DNA of 42,260 nt from JAWXTK01 sp044433645 (lineage in GTDB: Bacteria; Bacteroidota; Bacteroidia; Bacteroidales; Rikenellaceae), in assembly GCA_044433645.1 (NCBI GenBank), contig JAWXTK010000020.1, positions 1 to 42,260 of the forward strand, written 5' to 3'. The notes below the pieces were generated by a model. The model was given only the letters and a program-made list of their open reading frames with translations, did not search any database and was not told where the DNA came from. Shown here one piece after another: positions 7,220-14,609 of the stretch. How positions within the stretch are numbered: position 1 is the stretch's first letter; every line of letters begins with the position of its first letter. A program made the position numbers and the translations under genes.

Positions 7220-8548
7220 TTACGAGCGACCTTTGATTCTGCCAGTTTTCATCAAACCGTCATAATGGCGAAGTAGCAAGTAACTTTCTATCTGCTTAAG
7301 AGTGTCAAGAACAACACCTACCAAGATTAACAGTGAAGTACCTCCATAAAATAGAGCGAACTGGCTGTTGATACCCATTTTAGTTGCAAATGCTGGCAAG
7401 ATTGCTACGATTGCAAGGAAAATAGAGCCTGGAAGAGTGATTCTAGTCATTATGGTGTCAAGATAATCAACGGTTTTCTTACCTGGTTTAATACCTGGGA
7501 TGAAACCACCATTACGTTTCATATCATCTGACATCATATTGGGATTAACTGTGATAGCTGTGTAGAAATAGGTAAATGCCATCACCAACAAACCGAATAC
7601 AAGGTTATACCAAAGACCTGTGTAATCAGCAAACGTAGCTGCGAACCCTTGCATTGACTCAAAACGGCCAAAGAACATAGGAACGAACATCAAAGCCTGA
7701 GCAAAGATGATAGGCATTACACCTGCAGCGTTGATTTTAAGAGGAATATATTGACGGACACCTCCATATTGTTTGTTACCCACGATACGTTTTGCATATT
7801 GTACAGGGATCTTACGAACTGCCTGAACAAGAGCAATAGTAGCTGCGAATACCAAGAACAGCATAACAAGCTCAGCCACTAACATTACTAAACCACCGGT
7901 AGTTTCAGTAAAACGTGAGTTGAACTCTGCAAGCATTGCTTGAGGCATACGAGCAACAATACCGACCATGATAATTAGTGAAACACCATTACCGATTCCT
8001 TTGTCTGTAATTTTCTCGCCAAGCCACATAACAAACATGGTTCCTGCTATCAAAACGATAGTTGCGCTTATTGTAAATAGTACGCTTGAGCGTCCTAGAA
8101 CAAAAGCAGCATCAGGTAGCTGTGCATGAAGGTTTGCAAGATAAGCTGGTCCTTGTAGCAATAAAACTACAATTGTCAGATATCTTGTCCATTGGTTGAT
8201 TTTGCGACGACCACTTTCGCCTTCTTTCTGCAATTTTTGGAAATAAGGAACAACGATTCCCATTAACTGAATTACGATAGAAGCCGAGATGTAAGGCATA
8301 ATACCTAGTGCAAAAATCGAAGCATTAGCAAAAGCACCTCCCGAGAAGATGTTAAGCAGTCCTAGCAGGCTGTTGCCATCGCCAGAAACTTGATTTTGCA
8401 AGGCTGTTAGTGCCTCAGGATTAATACCTGGAATCACAACAAAACTTCCAAAACGATAGATAAGTAGAAGACCTATCGTATAGATAATTCTATTACGTAG
8501 TTCTTCTATCTTATATATGTTCTTAATTGTTTCTATTAATTTCTTCAT
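7220..8548 (-). CDS. secY: Protein translocase subunit SecY
   Basis: SecY forms the protein-conducting channel of the inner membrane with SecE and SecG. The 442-residue protein has about ten membrane segments, the first at 23-41. The conserved stretch GIMPYISASIVIQL forms the lateral gate region, and the cytoplasmic loops that dock SecA or ribosomes are present (QYAKRIVGNKQYGG, and NGGFIPGIKPGKKTVDYLD). It lies 13 bp after rplO. Confidence 0.98.
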   Translation of the reverse strand: MKKLIETIKNIYKIEELRNRIIYTIGLLLIYRFGSFVVIPGINPEALTALQNQVSGDGNSLLGLLNIFSGGAFANASIFALGIMPYISASIVIQLMGIVVPYFQKLQKEGESGRRKINQWTRYLTIVVLLLQGPAYLANLHAQLPDAAFVLGRSSVLFTISATIVLIAGTMFVMWLGEKITDKGIGNGVSLIIMVGIVARMPQAMLAEFNSRFTETTGGLVMLVAELVMLFLVFAATIALVQAVRKIPVQYAKRIVGNKQYGGVRQYIPLKINAAGVMPIIFAQALMFVPMFFGRFESMQGFAATFADYTGLWYNLVFGLLVMAFTYFYTAITVNPNMMSDDMKRNGGFIPGIKPGKKTVDYLDTIMTRITLPGSIFLAIVAILPAFATKMGINSQFALFYGGTSLLILVGVVLDTLKQIESYLLLRHYDGLMKTGRIKGRS

Positions 8549-8561
8549 TTTTGAAGATTTT

Positions 8562-9008
8562 TTATAGTTTTACGGCAGTACCACCTTGAGCCTCGATAGC
8601 TGCGATGGCTGATTTTGAGAATGCGTGAGCTGTAACTTCCAACTTTTTAGAGATAGTACCTTTAGCAAGTACTTTAACTAATTGGGTTTTAGATACAAAA
8701 CCAGCTTCTATTAAAGTTGCAACTGAAATTACTTCGGTTGAAAGTTTAGCTGCTAGTTCTTCCAAAGTAGATAGGTTGATTGCCTTGTATTCTACTCTAT
8801 CGTGTGGAGTAAAACCAAATTTAGGCAAACGACGTTGAAGTGGCATTTGACCACCCTCAAAACCTACTTTAGATGAGTAACCAGAACGTGACTTAGCTCC
8901 TTTGTGACCACGTGTAGATGTACCACCACGGCCAGAACCTTGTCCACGACCAATTCTCTTCTCTCTGTGTGTTGACCCTTGTGCGGGTTTTAGACTATTT
9001 AAATTCAT
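8562..9008 (-). CDS. rplO: 50S ribosomal protein L15
   Basis: L15 is a late-assembling 50S protein. The 148 residues start MNLNSLKPAQGSTHREKRIG and have the long Gly/Arg-rich N-terminal extension (GRGQGSGRGGTSTRGHKGAK) that threads into 23S rRNA, followed by the globular domain. Length and order (rpmD-rplO-secY) are standard. Confidence 0.98.
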   Translation of the reverse strand: MNLNSLKPAQGSTHREKRIGRGQGSGRGGTSTRGHKGAKSRSGYSSKVGFEGGQMPLQRRLPKFGFTPHDRVEYKAINLSTLEELAAKLSTEVISVATLIEAGFVSKTQLVKVLAKGTISKKLEVTAHAFSKSAIAAIEAQGGTAVKL

Positions 9009-9027
9009 CGTTATTCTTACTTTATTC

Positions 9028-9207
9028 TTATTTAACTTCTACGACAACCATGTGACGTACTTTAGTAACCATACCACGGATGATAGCTGAATCATCGTGC
9101 TCTACTACTTGACCGATTTTACGAAGACCTAGTGCATCTAGATTTCTGCACTGTTTCTCAGTTGCTCCGATACGGCTTTTTGTTTGTTTAATACTTAATT
9201 TTGCCAT
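9028..9207 (-). CDS. rpmD: 50S ribosomal protein L30
   Basis: A 59-residue frame between rpsE and rplO encodes MAKLSIKQTKSRIGATEKQC, then RNLDALGLRKIGQVVEHDD, and ends RHMVVVEVK. This is the complete ferredoxin-like L30 fold, a small 5S-rRNA-region protein of the 50S subunit. Spacing to rpsE is 16 bp and to rplO 19 bp. Confidence 0.96.
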   Translation of the reverse strand: MAKLSIKQTKSRIGATEKQCRNLDALGLRKIGQVVEHDDSAIIRGMVTKVRHMVVVEVK

Positions 9208-9223
9208 TTTTCCTTGTCGCTTA

Positions 9224-9742
9224 TTAACCGTTAAACACTTTATTCATTGAAATACCTCTTACTTGAGCCACGCTATAAGCATCTCTAAGTTCAGTTAGAG
9301 CGTTAACTGTAGCTTTCACCAAGTTGTGAGGGTTAGAAGAACCTTTACTTTTTGCCAACACGTTGTGAATACCAACGCTCTCAAGCACTGCACGCATCGC
9401 ACCACCTGCGATAACTCCTGTACCAGGAGCTGCTGGGCGAATCATAACTAGTGAACCAGAGTAACGAGATTCTTGTTTGTGAGGAATAGTTCCTTTTAAT
9501 ACTGGGATTTTAACTAGGTTTTTCTTAGCATCTTCGATACCTTTTGAGATTGCCAAAGTAACCTCGCTAGCTTTACCTAGACCGTATCCTACGATACCAT
9601 TCTCATTTCCTACAACTACGATAGCCGAGAAAGAGAATGTACGACCCCCTTTAGTTACTTTTGTAACACGCTGAATACTAACCAATCTATCTTTCAGCTC
9701 TAGGTCGCTTGTTCTTACTTTATTTACTTTTGTATTTGACAT
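9224..9742 (-). CDS. rpsE: 30S ribosomal protein S5
   Basis: S5 helps proofreading and mRNA unwinding at the entry channel. The 172-residue protein has the N-terminal double-stranded-RNA-binding-like domain (LKDRLVSIQRVTKVTKGGRT, then FSFSAIVVVGNENGIVGYGL) and the C-terminal domain (RPAAPGTGVIAGGAMRAVLE). It lies 8 bp after rplR. Confidence 0.98.
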   Translation of the reverse strand: MSNTKVNKVRTSDLELKDRLVSIQRVTKVTKGGRTFSFSAIVVVGNENGIVGYGLGKASEVTLAISKGIEDAKKNLVKIPVLKGTIPHKQESRYSGSLVMIRPAAPGTGVIAGGAMRAVLESVGIHNVLAKSKGSSNPHNLVKATVNALTELRDAYSVAQVRGISMNKVFNG

Positions 9743-9750
9743 ACCTTTTC

Positions 9751-10113
9751 TTAGAATTTAAGACCTGCCTCACGTGCAGCGTCTGCTAAAACTTTTACTC
9801 TTCCGTGATATAGGTAACCGTTACGATCGAAAGATACTTCCGTAACACCTTTAGTGATAGCTCTCTGTGCTGCAAGTGTTCCTACTAGTGCAGAGATTTG
9901 ACTTTTGTTTAGTCCAGCTGCTTTTTCAGCGATTTCCTTCTCAGTAGAAGAAGCTGCCGCTAAAGTAACACCTGAAAGATCATCTATTAGCTGTACGTAG
10001 ATAGACTTGTTGCTTCTAAATACAGTCATACGAGGTTTTGATGCAGAACCGTTAACGATTTTACGGATACGCATTTTAATCCTCATTCTTCTTTGTAACT
10101 TATTTAATGACAT
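9751..10113 (-). CDS. rplR: 50S ribosomal protein L18
   Basis: L18 binds 5S rRNA and brings it to the central protuberance. The 120 residues include the basic N-terminus (LNKLQRRMRIKMRIRKIVNG), the strand RPRMTVFRSN-like segment KPRMTVFRSNKSIYVQLIDD, and the C-terminal FDRNGYLYHGRVKVLADAAR. Length and order are standard. Confidence 0.98.
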   Translation of the reverse strand: MSLNKLQRRMRIKMRIRKIVNGSASKPRMTVFRSNKSIYVQLIDDLSGVTLAAASSTEKEIAEKAAGLNKSQISALVGTLAAQRAITKGVTEVSFDRNGYLYHGRVKVLADAAREAGLKF

Positions 10114-10129
10114 ATTTTCTTAAATTTTA

Positions 10130-10687
10130 CTATTTAGCGTTAGCAGATTTACCAGCCTTACGACGTAGTTGCTCACCAACAAACTTAATACCCTTACCTT
10201 TATATGGTTCTGGTTTACGCAATGAACGAACCTTTGCAGCAACTTGACCGATAAGTTGTTTATCTATACTAGAAAGTGTTAGGATAGGATTTCCTTTTTT
10301 CTCTGTTACAGCAGTAGCTTTAACTTCAGCAGGTAGACTCATGTAAATATCGTGAGAGTAACCTAGTGAAAGTTGAAGAATATCTCCTACAACTTCTGCT
10401 TTAAAACCTACACCTACTAATTCTTGCTTAGTTTCGTATCCTTTAGATACACCCACTACCATGTTGTTAATCAGTGAACGATAAAGACCGTGCATTGAAC
10501 GGTGACGTGGTTGATTTGTTGGACGCTCAACAGTCAATACATCTCCCTCAACTTTGACAATTAGATCTGAATCAACTTTTTGACTCAATTCTCCAAGAGG
10601 GCCTTTAACGCTTACCGTGTTATCAGCAGAGATAGTTACACTAACTCCAGCAGGCAAGTTTACAGGTAATTTTCCAATTCTTGACAT
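10130..10687 (-). CDS. rplF: 50S ribosomal protein L6
   Basis: L6 lies near the factor-binding site below the L7/L12 stalk. The 185-residue protein has two repeated domains; the second ends with the conserved RKPEPYKGKGIKFVGEQLRR. It begins MSRIGKLPVNLPAGV. It follows rpsH by 33 bp. Confidence 0.98.
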   Translation of the reverse strand: MSRIGKLPVNLPAGVSVTISADNTVSVKGPLGELSQKVDSDLIVKVEGDVLTVERPTNQPRHRSMHGLYRSLINNMVVGVSKGYETKQELVGVGFKAEVVGDILQLSLGYSHDIYMSLPAEVKATAVTEKKGNPILTLSSIDKQLIGQVAAKVRSLRKPEPYKGKGIKFVGEQLRRKAGKSANAK

Positions 10688-10720
10688 TTGTTTTTTCTTT
10701 AAATTTTAAACAATAAATAA

Positions 10721-11119
10721 TTAGTAGACGTAGCAAAGTACTTCTCCACCTACATTTTCTTGGCGTGCTTTTTTGTCTGTCATCACACCTTTAGAAGTAG
10801 AAAGAATAGCAATACCCAATCCATTCAAAACTCTTGGCATTTCATCCACACCTGCGTATTTACGCAAACCTGGACGGCTAACACGTTTAAGGTTTTTGAT
10901 TGCATTGACCTTTGACTCTGGGTGATACTTCAAAGCGATTTTGATTGTAGAAAAACCTTTCTCATTAGTATCAAATTTGTAAGCAAGAATATAACCTTGC
11001 TCATACAGGATTTTTGTCATCTCCTGCTTGATTTTTGAACCGGGAGCTTCAACCACCTTGTGGTTGGCTTTCACCGCATTTCTAACTCTCGTTAGAAAAT
11101 CCGAAATTGGATCTGTCAT
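10721..11119 (-). CDS. rpsH: 30S ribosomal protein S8, first gene of this transcript
   Basis: S8 is a primary 16S rRNA binder and, in Escherichia coli, the repressor of the spc operon. The 132-residue protein starts MTDPISDFLTRVRNAVKANH and ends with the S8 signature GVMTDKKARQENVGGEVLCYVY. In most Bacteroidota rpsN and rplE lie directly upstream. Here they are absent and rpsH is preceded by its own promoter, so the classical operon is split at this point. Confidence 0.98.
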   Translation of the reverse strand: MTDPISDFLTRVRNAVKANHKVVEAPGSKIKQEMTKILYEQGYILAYKFDTNEKGFSTIKIALKYHPESKVNAIKNLKRVSRPGLRKYAGVDEMPRVLNGLGIAILSTSKGVMTDKKARQENVGGEVLCYVY

Positions 11120-11206
11120 GATAAATAATTAATAATTAAATAGTTAACTACCAAAAAGGTGGGTTATAAACGCACACAATTCGGCCTTTACTTTATGCAA
11201 AGTTCG

Positions 11207-11237
11207 CAAAGATAAATATTATTTTCTAATAAACAAA
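11207..11237 (-). promoter_or_regulatory. Sigma-ABfr promoter of the rpsH-rplQ operon
   Basis: On the minus strand TTTG (11237-11234), exactly 19 nt and TATCTTTG (11214-11207) match the Bacteroidota consensus fully. The 5' leader of about 80 nt contains a short ACC/GGT hairpin with an A5 loop but no clear S8-binding mimic. The promoter explains how the ribosomal genes are expressed after loss of the upstream operon half. Confidence 0.85.
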
Positions 11238-11336
11238 ATATTATTAGCTTAAAATCAACAAGTTAGGCTTTTTTTAGTTTCTAGAGCCACTAGCGTTTGG
11301 GGATAGCCACCTTGTCGTTATTCTGAGTTTGGTTAC

Positions 11337-11483
11337 TTACAAATCTTACGATTTGTGGCACTCCGACCAAAATGCTAAAGCATTTTGTTTTTTAGGAGTC
11401 TCGTGCCCCGTTGACATTTAACGCCTTAACGGCAGCCGGCCGCGACTAGCATCGAGCTTATAGCCTAGGTCTAAACACCTTAG
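11337..11483. repeat. Structured intergenic repeat, copy 1
   Basis: This is a 147-bp unit shared with 12295-12440. It starts with the palindrome ACAAATC-TTAC-GATTTGT (11340-11356), followed by a nested hairpin (GGCAC-TCC/GGA-GTGCC around AAAATGC/GCATTTT) and an 83-bp GC-rich right part with only two mismatches to the other copy. Copy 1 is also enclosed by an outer inverted repeat, AGAGCCACTA (11283-11292) with TAGTGGCTCT (11481-11490), extended by TTTAGTTTC/GAAACTAAA, so the whole can form a hairpin of about 230 nt. Confidence 0.9.
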
Positions 11484-11561
11484 TGGCTCTTGAAACTAAA
11501 AACTAACAACTTAAAACTTTTAACACCCAAGTCTTTCTTATAGCATAAAAAGTTTTTCCTA

Positions 11562-11591
11562 TTGCATAATAATTCTATTTCATTACTTTTG
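11562..11591 (+). promoter_or_regulatory. Sigma-ABfr promoter of the SLOG-like gene and its leader RNA
   Basis: TTG (11562-11564), exactly 19 nt and TACTTTTG (11584-11591) match the consensus TTG-N19-TAnnTTTG. The predicted start near 11598 gives a leader of about 237 nt before the ATG at 11835. Confidence 0.8.
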
Positions 11592-11624
11592 TGTAAGAAT
11601 TATTCGTTTTTAAGTTTATTACAT

Positions 11625-11788
11625 ATAGCATTGAGCTATTATTAGGAGTTGGAAAAATCGCCAAATTTAACCAAACAAAACCTCTTTAATAATAGGTAAA
11701 ATGCTCATGCACTTGCGTGGGCTTTACTTATTTTTGAGGTTTTGGGCGTTTGGCGATGCCTTCCAACTAATGTAGGTATTGCCCACGC
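11625..11788 (+). ncRNA. Structured leader RNA with nested stems and a pseudoknot
   Basis: A small hairpin ATAGC/GCTAT (11625-11639) is followed by a three-tier stem: AGTTGGAA/TTCCAACT (11647-11654 with 11761-11768), TCGCCAAA/TTTGGCGA (11658-11665 with 11749-11756) and CAAAACCTC/GAGGTTTTG (11676-11684 with 11736-11744). GTAAA/TTTAC caps it. The apical loop GCGTGGGC (11715-11722) is perfectly complementary to GCCCACGC (11781-11788) beyond the outer stem, giving an 8-bp pseudoknot. It lies 46 nt before the ATG. I do not recognise it as a known riboswitch class. A cis-regulatory element or a stable RNA processed from the leader are both possible. Confidence 0.75.
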
Positions 11789-11834
11789 ATTTATTTTGCG
11801 CTGGGGTTTTATTAATTTTAAAAACTAACGCATT

Positions 11835-12257
11835 ATGAAAAACCACAAAGAAAACTCAGTATTTATCCTAGGGGATGCTTACTTCAACGCAAACAAAGAA
11901 ATCCTAACTGGGGGCATTATCAGTTTATACAACCAAGGTTATCGCACATTTTACTCATCTAATGGATGTGATTTTGACAGAGAGGCTTGCAGTATAATAA
12001 AATCATTAAAAGACACTACACTACACCTCTGCAATGCGAGTAACACAACCAAAATTCAGCAATATATAAATAGTGTATCTACGATTTTAACCTATATTTC
12101 GCCTTTAGAATTACGCAAAAGAGACGACAACGACCAAATTTTCACTTTGGGTGATTTTCCCATTTCACACATATATAATAATAGGAGGTCTTTAAATGTT
12201 AAGGTTATTAATTTATTTTCTTCAATACATGATGTTAGTTTGAAGCCTGTAAGCTAA
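11835..12257 (+). CDS. Divergent SLOG/DUF1273-like protein
   Basis: This is a 140-residue cytoplasmic protein. The segment LYNQGYRTFYSSNGCDFDRE (31-50) resembles the GYR-x-FYSG-x-A-x-GFD motif of YpsA/DUF1273 proteins of the SLOG nucleotide-binding superfamily, and VKVINLF (122-128) resembles their last strand. The usual glycines of the phosphate-binding loop are partly replaced (SSNGCDFD), so ligand binding may differ. SLOG proteins sense or process nucleotide-related ligands; some belong to defence systems. It stands alone, has its own promoter and a structured leader, and is flanked on both sides by copies of one repeat. The family assignment is inference from motifs. Confidence 0.6.
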   Translation: MKNHKENSVFILGDAYFNANKEILTGGIISLYNQGYRTFYSSNGCDFDREACSIIKSLKDTTLHLCNASNTTKIQQYINSVSTILTYISPLELRKRDDNDQIFTLGDFPISHIYNNRRSLNVKVINLFSSIHDVSLKPVS

Positions 12258-12294
12258 TGACTAAATCTTCACGCCACACCGAAAATAATTTAGA

Positions 12295-12440
12295 TTACAA
12301 ATCTTACGATTTGTGGCACTCAAAGAAAAATGCACGCATTTTTCTGTTTATGAGCTCTCGTGCCCCGTTGACATTTAACGGCTTAACGGCAGCCGGCCGC
12401 GACTAGCATCGAGCTTATAGCCTAGGTCTCAACACCTTAG
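12295..12440. repeat. Structured intergenic repeat, copy 2
   Basis: This matches 11337-11483. The hairpin arms differ but still pair: TCA/TGA replaces TCC/GGA, and AAAAATGC/GCATTTTT replaces AAAATGC/GCATTTT. The 83-bp right part (12358-12440) is nearly identical. The unit is flanked by the near-perfect direct repeats GAAAATAATTTA (12281-12292) and GAAAAATAATTTA (12442-12454), which could be a target-site duplication. It sits downstream of both the SLOG-like gene and ung. Confidence 0.9.
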
Positions 12441-12466
12441 CGAAAAATAATTTATAACTCATAATT

Positions 12467-13117
12467 CTACCAATCTACCCCCTCGCCCAGAAATTCATTC
12501 GCCTTAGAAAAATGCTTGCACCCAAAAAAACCACGATAACTAGACAAGGGCGAGGGGTGGACACTCGTCAAAATTAAATTCTTCGACCCGTTAACAACCT
12601 TACACTTTCTCTGAGCGTAACTCCCCCAAAGCATATAAACTACACCCGATTTATTCTGCGATACCTTATATATAATAGCATCCGTAAATTTCTCCCACCC
12701 CTTCTTAGCATGCGAGGCCGGAGCGTGGGCCCTCACACTCAGCACAGCATTTAGCATAAGCACCCCTTGACGAGCCCAGCGCTCTAGATCGCCCCAAAGA
12801 GGTGGCTCAGCGCCTACATCATCACGGATTTCCTTGAATATATTTCTTAAAGAAGGTGGGAAATCGACCCCCTCATTCACAGAAAAGCACAGACCATTGG
12901 CCTGACCCACATTATGGTAGGGGTCTTGGCCTATAATCACAACTTTAACAGAGTCCAAAGGGCAAAGATTCAGCGCCCTAAAAAGATTTTCTCTCTTAGG
13001 GTACACCGTATAATTTTCATACTCACTCTCCAGAAAACTCTCCAAGGATTTGAAATAAGGCTTTTCAAATTCTTCCTTTAAAAGTTCTCGCCAAGAGTTA
13101 TCCAAATTAAATTCCAT
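12467..13117 (-). CDS. ung: Uracil-DNA glycosylase, family 1
   Basis: Ung removes uracil from DNA as the first step of base excision repair. The 216-residue protein has the water-activating motif GQDPYH (63-68, catalytic D65), the conserved GVLMLNAVLSV (118-128), and the leucine-loop motif HPSPLS (187-192). The length is normal. It begins 6 bp after bioA on the same strand, so the two are probably cotranscribed. Confidence 0.97.
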   Translation of the reverse strand: MEFNLDNSWRELLKEEFEKPYFKSLESFLESEYENYTVYPKRENLFRALNLCPLDSVKVVIIGQDPYHNVGQANGLCFSVNEGVDFPPSLRNIFKEIRDDVGAEPPLWGDLERWARQGVLMLNAVLSVRAHAPASHAKKGWEKFTDAIIYKVSQNKSGVVYMLWGSYAQRKCKVVNGSKNLILTSVHPSPLSSYRGFFGCKHFSKANEFLGEGVDW

Positions 13118-13123
13118 ATTATT

Positions 13124-14401
13124 CTATAAGCATTTTACAAGTGCGCGCGCGAGTGTTCTTAATTGTTTATCTAAGATAATATATTGAGGCATTATATATA
13201 TAAGTGTGCCAAAGGGGCGTATCCACACTCCCTCGCTCACAAACTTCGCCTGCAAACTAGCCATATCGACCCTCTCTTTCATCTCAACTACTCCGATTGC
13301 GCCCAACACCCTCACGTCTTGCACTCCCTCATGATTTTTCGCCCCTGCAAGCTCCTCGGTGAGTATAGTCTCAATTTCTTTGATTCTATCCAACACACCA
13401 GGCTCGGTAATCATATCCACAGCCTCACATGCCAGGGCACACGCCAAGGGATTTCCCATAAACGTAGGCCCATGCATAAGCTCCGAGGGTGAACCCCCAG
13501 AAATAGTCATAGCCACATTATCCGTAGCCATAACAGCAGCGAAACTCATATAACCACCCGTAATTGCTTTGCCCAAACACATAATATCTGGGGTGAACTC
13601 AGCCCACTCAGAGGCAAAAAGTTTACCTGTACGCCCAAAGCCTGTTGCTATCTCGTCGGCTATGATTAGGATATCGTATTTTTTACAGATTTCACTTAGT
13701 TTTTTTATGTAATTAGGGTGATAAAACCACATACCCCCTGCTCCCTGCACTATGGGTTCAAGTATAAAGGCTGCTATGCTCTCATGGTTTTGCTCTATCA
13801 TCTCAGCCGTTTGCTCAAAGGCCTCATCATGCCACACATCCGAGAAAGCAACGCTAGGCTTAGGAGCAAAATACTGCAAAGGCAAGCGCCCCGAGTACAT
13901 AGAATGCATACCCCCCTGGGGGTCACACACGCTCATTGCATGCCAGGTATCGCCATGATAGCCACCCAAGAAAGTTGCAATTTTATTTTTATCTTTTTTG
14001 CCACTAGCATACATATATTGTATAGCCATTTTAATTGCCACCTCAACAGAGACCGAGCCTGAGTCACAATAAAACACACGATTTAGCCCCTCGGGGGTAA
14101 TATTTATAAGTTTCTGAGCTAGGCTCACAGCAGGTTCATGTGTCAAACCCCCAAACATAACGTGCGAGACTTGTTTTACTTGGCGCAATAATGCCTTGTT
14201 TAGTCTTTTATTATTGTATCCATGAACCGTAGACCACCAAGAACTCATGCCGTCAATTAATTTTCTACCGTCGGCGAGTTTAATAATAGCACCCTTAGCT
14301 GATTTTACCTCATAAACGGGCAAAGGATTAATCATAGAGGTGTAGGGATGCCAAATATGTTCCCTATCATAATCCAAAAGGTTTTTTCTTGTCAGTTTCA
14401 T
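13124..14401 (-). CDS. bioA: Adenosylmethionine-8-amino-7-oxononanoate aminotransferase
   Basis: BioA transfers an amino group from S-adenosylmethionine to 7-keto-8-aminopelargonate in biotin synthesis, using PLP. Within the 425 residues are WHPYTSM at 17-23, SGS at 114-116 and YHGDTW at 148-153. The PLP aspartate D249 lies in ADEIATGFGRTG and the Schiff-base lysine K278 in GKAITGGY. No other biotin gene is in the window; bioB, bioD and bioF must lie elsewhere. A -7 box TACCTTTG is present at 14433-14426 on the minus strand, 25 bp upstream of the start. Confidence 0.95.
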   Translation of the reverse strand: MKLTRKNLLDYDREHIWHPYTSMINPLPVYEVKSAKGAIIKLADGRKLIDGMSSWWSTVHGYNNKRLNKALLRQVKQVSHVMFGGLTHEPAVSLAQKLINITPEGLNRVFYCDSGSVSVEVAIKMAIQYMYASGKKDKNKIATFLGGYHGDTWHAMSVCDPQGGMHSMYSGRLPLQYFAPKPSVAFSDVWHDEAFEQTAEMIEQNHESIAAFILEPIVQGAGGMWFYHPNYIKKLSEICKKYDILIIADEIATGFGRTGKLFASEWAEFTPDIMCLGKAITGGYMSFAAVMATDNVAMTISGGSPSELMHGPTFMGNPLACALACEAVDMITEPGVLDRIKEIETILTEELAGAKNHEGVQDVRVLGAIGVVEMKERVDMASLQAKFVSEGVWIRPFGTLIYIMPQYIILDKQLRTLARALVKCL

Positions 14402-14516
14402 CTACTAAATATCTTAGGTATTAAACAAAGGTATGATTTATGCTCTGAAAAATTATAAGATCAGGGCAAATATTATACAAAAAAGCCATAAAAATAGAAA
14501 AATATTGTAATCATTA

Positions 14517-14524
14517 TATTTTTG
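14517..14524 (+). promoter_or_regulatory. -7 box upstream of the AraC-type gene
   Basis: TATTTTTG matches TAnnTTTG. The -33 region lacks TTG at the expected distance. It supports a start of transcription near 14531, which allows either start codon of the gene. Confidence 0.4.
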
Positions 14525-14609
14525 TTGTAAATAATGTTGTAAATTAGCAATAAAAATAGTAATATTGCATCATAGAATAATAACTAATAAACTTAAAAAA
14601 CGCAAAATT

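Larger units (their letters stand above)
11120..11834. other. 715-bp region between rpsH and the SLOG-like gene
   Basis: No protein gene is seen. From left to right it holds the rpsH leader and promoter, the first structured repeat with its outer inverted repeat, an AT-rich stretch, a rightward promoter and a structured leader. No rpsN or other ribosomal gene fragment is recognisable on either strand. Confidence 0.8.

Noticed and set aside
7220..8548. Antisense or overlapping genes within the ribosomal operon
   Set aside because: Open frames opposite the ribosomal genes are short, lack promoters and follow from the codon use of the real genes.
11598..11834. Retron msr-msd or type III toxin-antitoxin RNA
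   Set aside because: No reverse transcriptase follows, and there are no short tandem repeats as in type III antitoxin RNAs. The downstream protein does not resemble a ToxN-type endoribonuclease.
11120..11834. Hidden rpsN (S14) upstream of rpsH
   Set aside because: Both strands were read; no S14-like basic protein or zinc motif is present, and stops interrupt all frames.
11337..12440. Integron attC sites bracketing a gene cassette
   Set aside because: The repeat contains one RYYYAAC-like string (GCTTAAC in copy 2), but the paired GTTRRRY core at the right position is missing and no integrase is near. The repeat is also not imperfectly symmetric in the attC manner.
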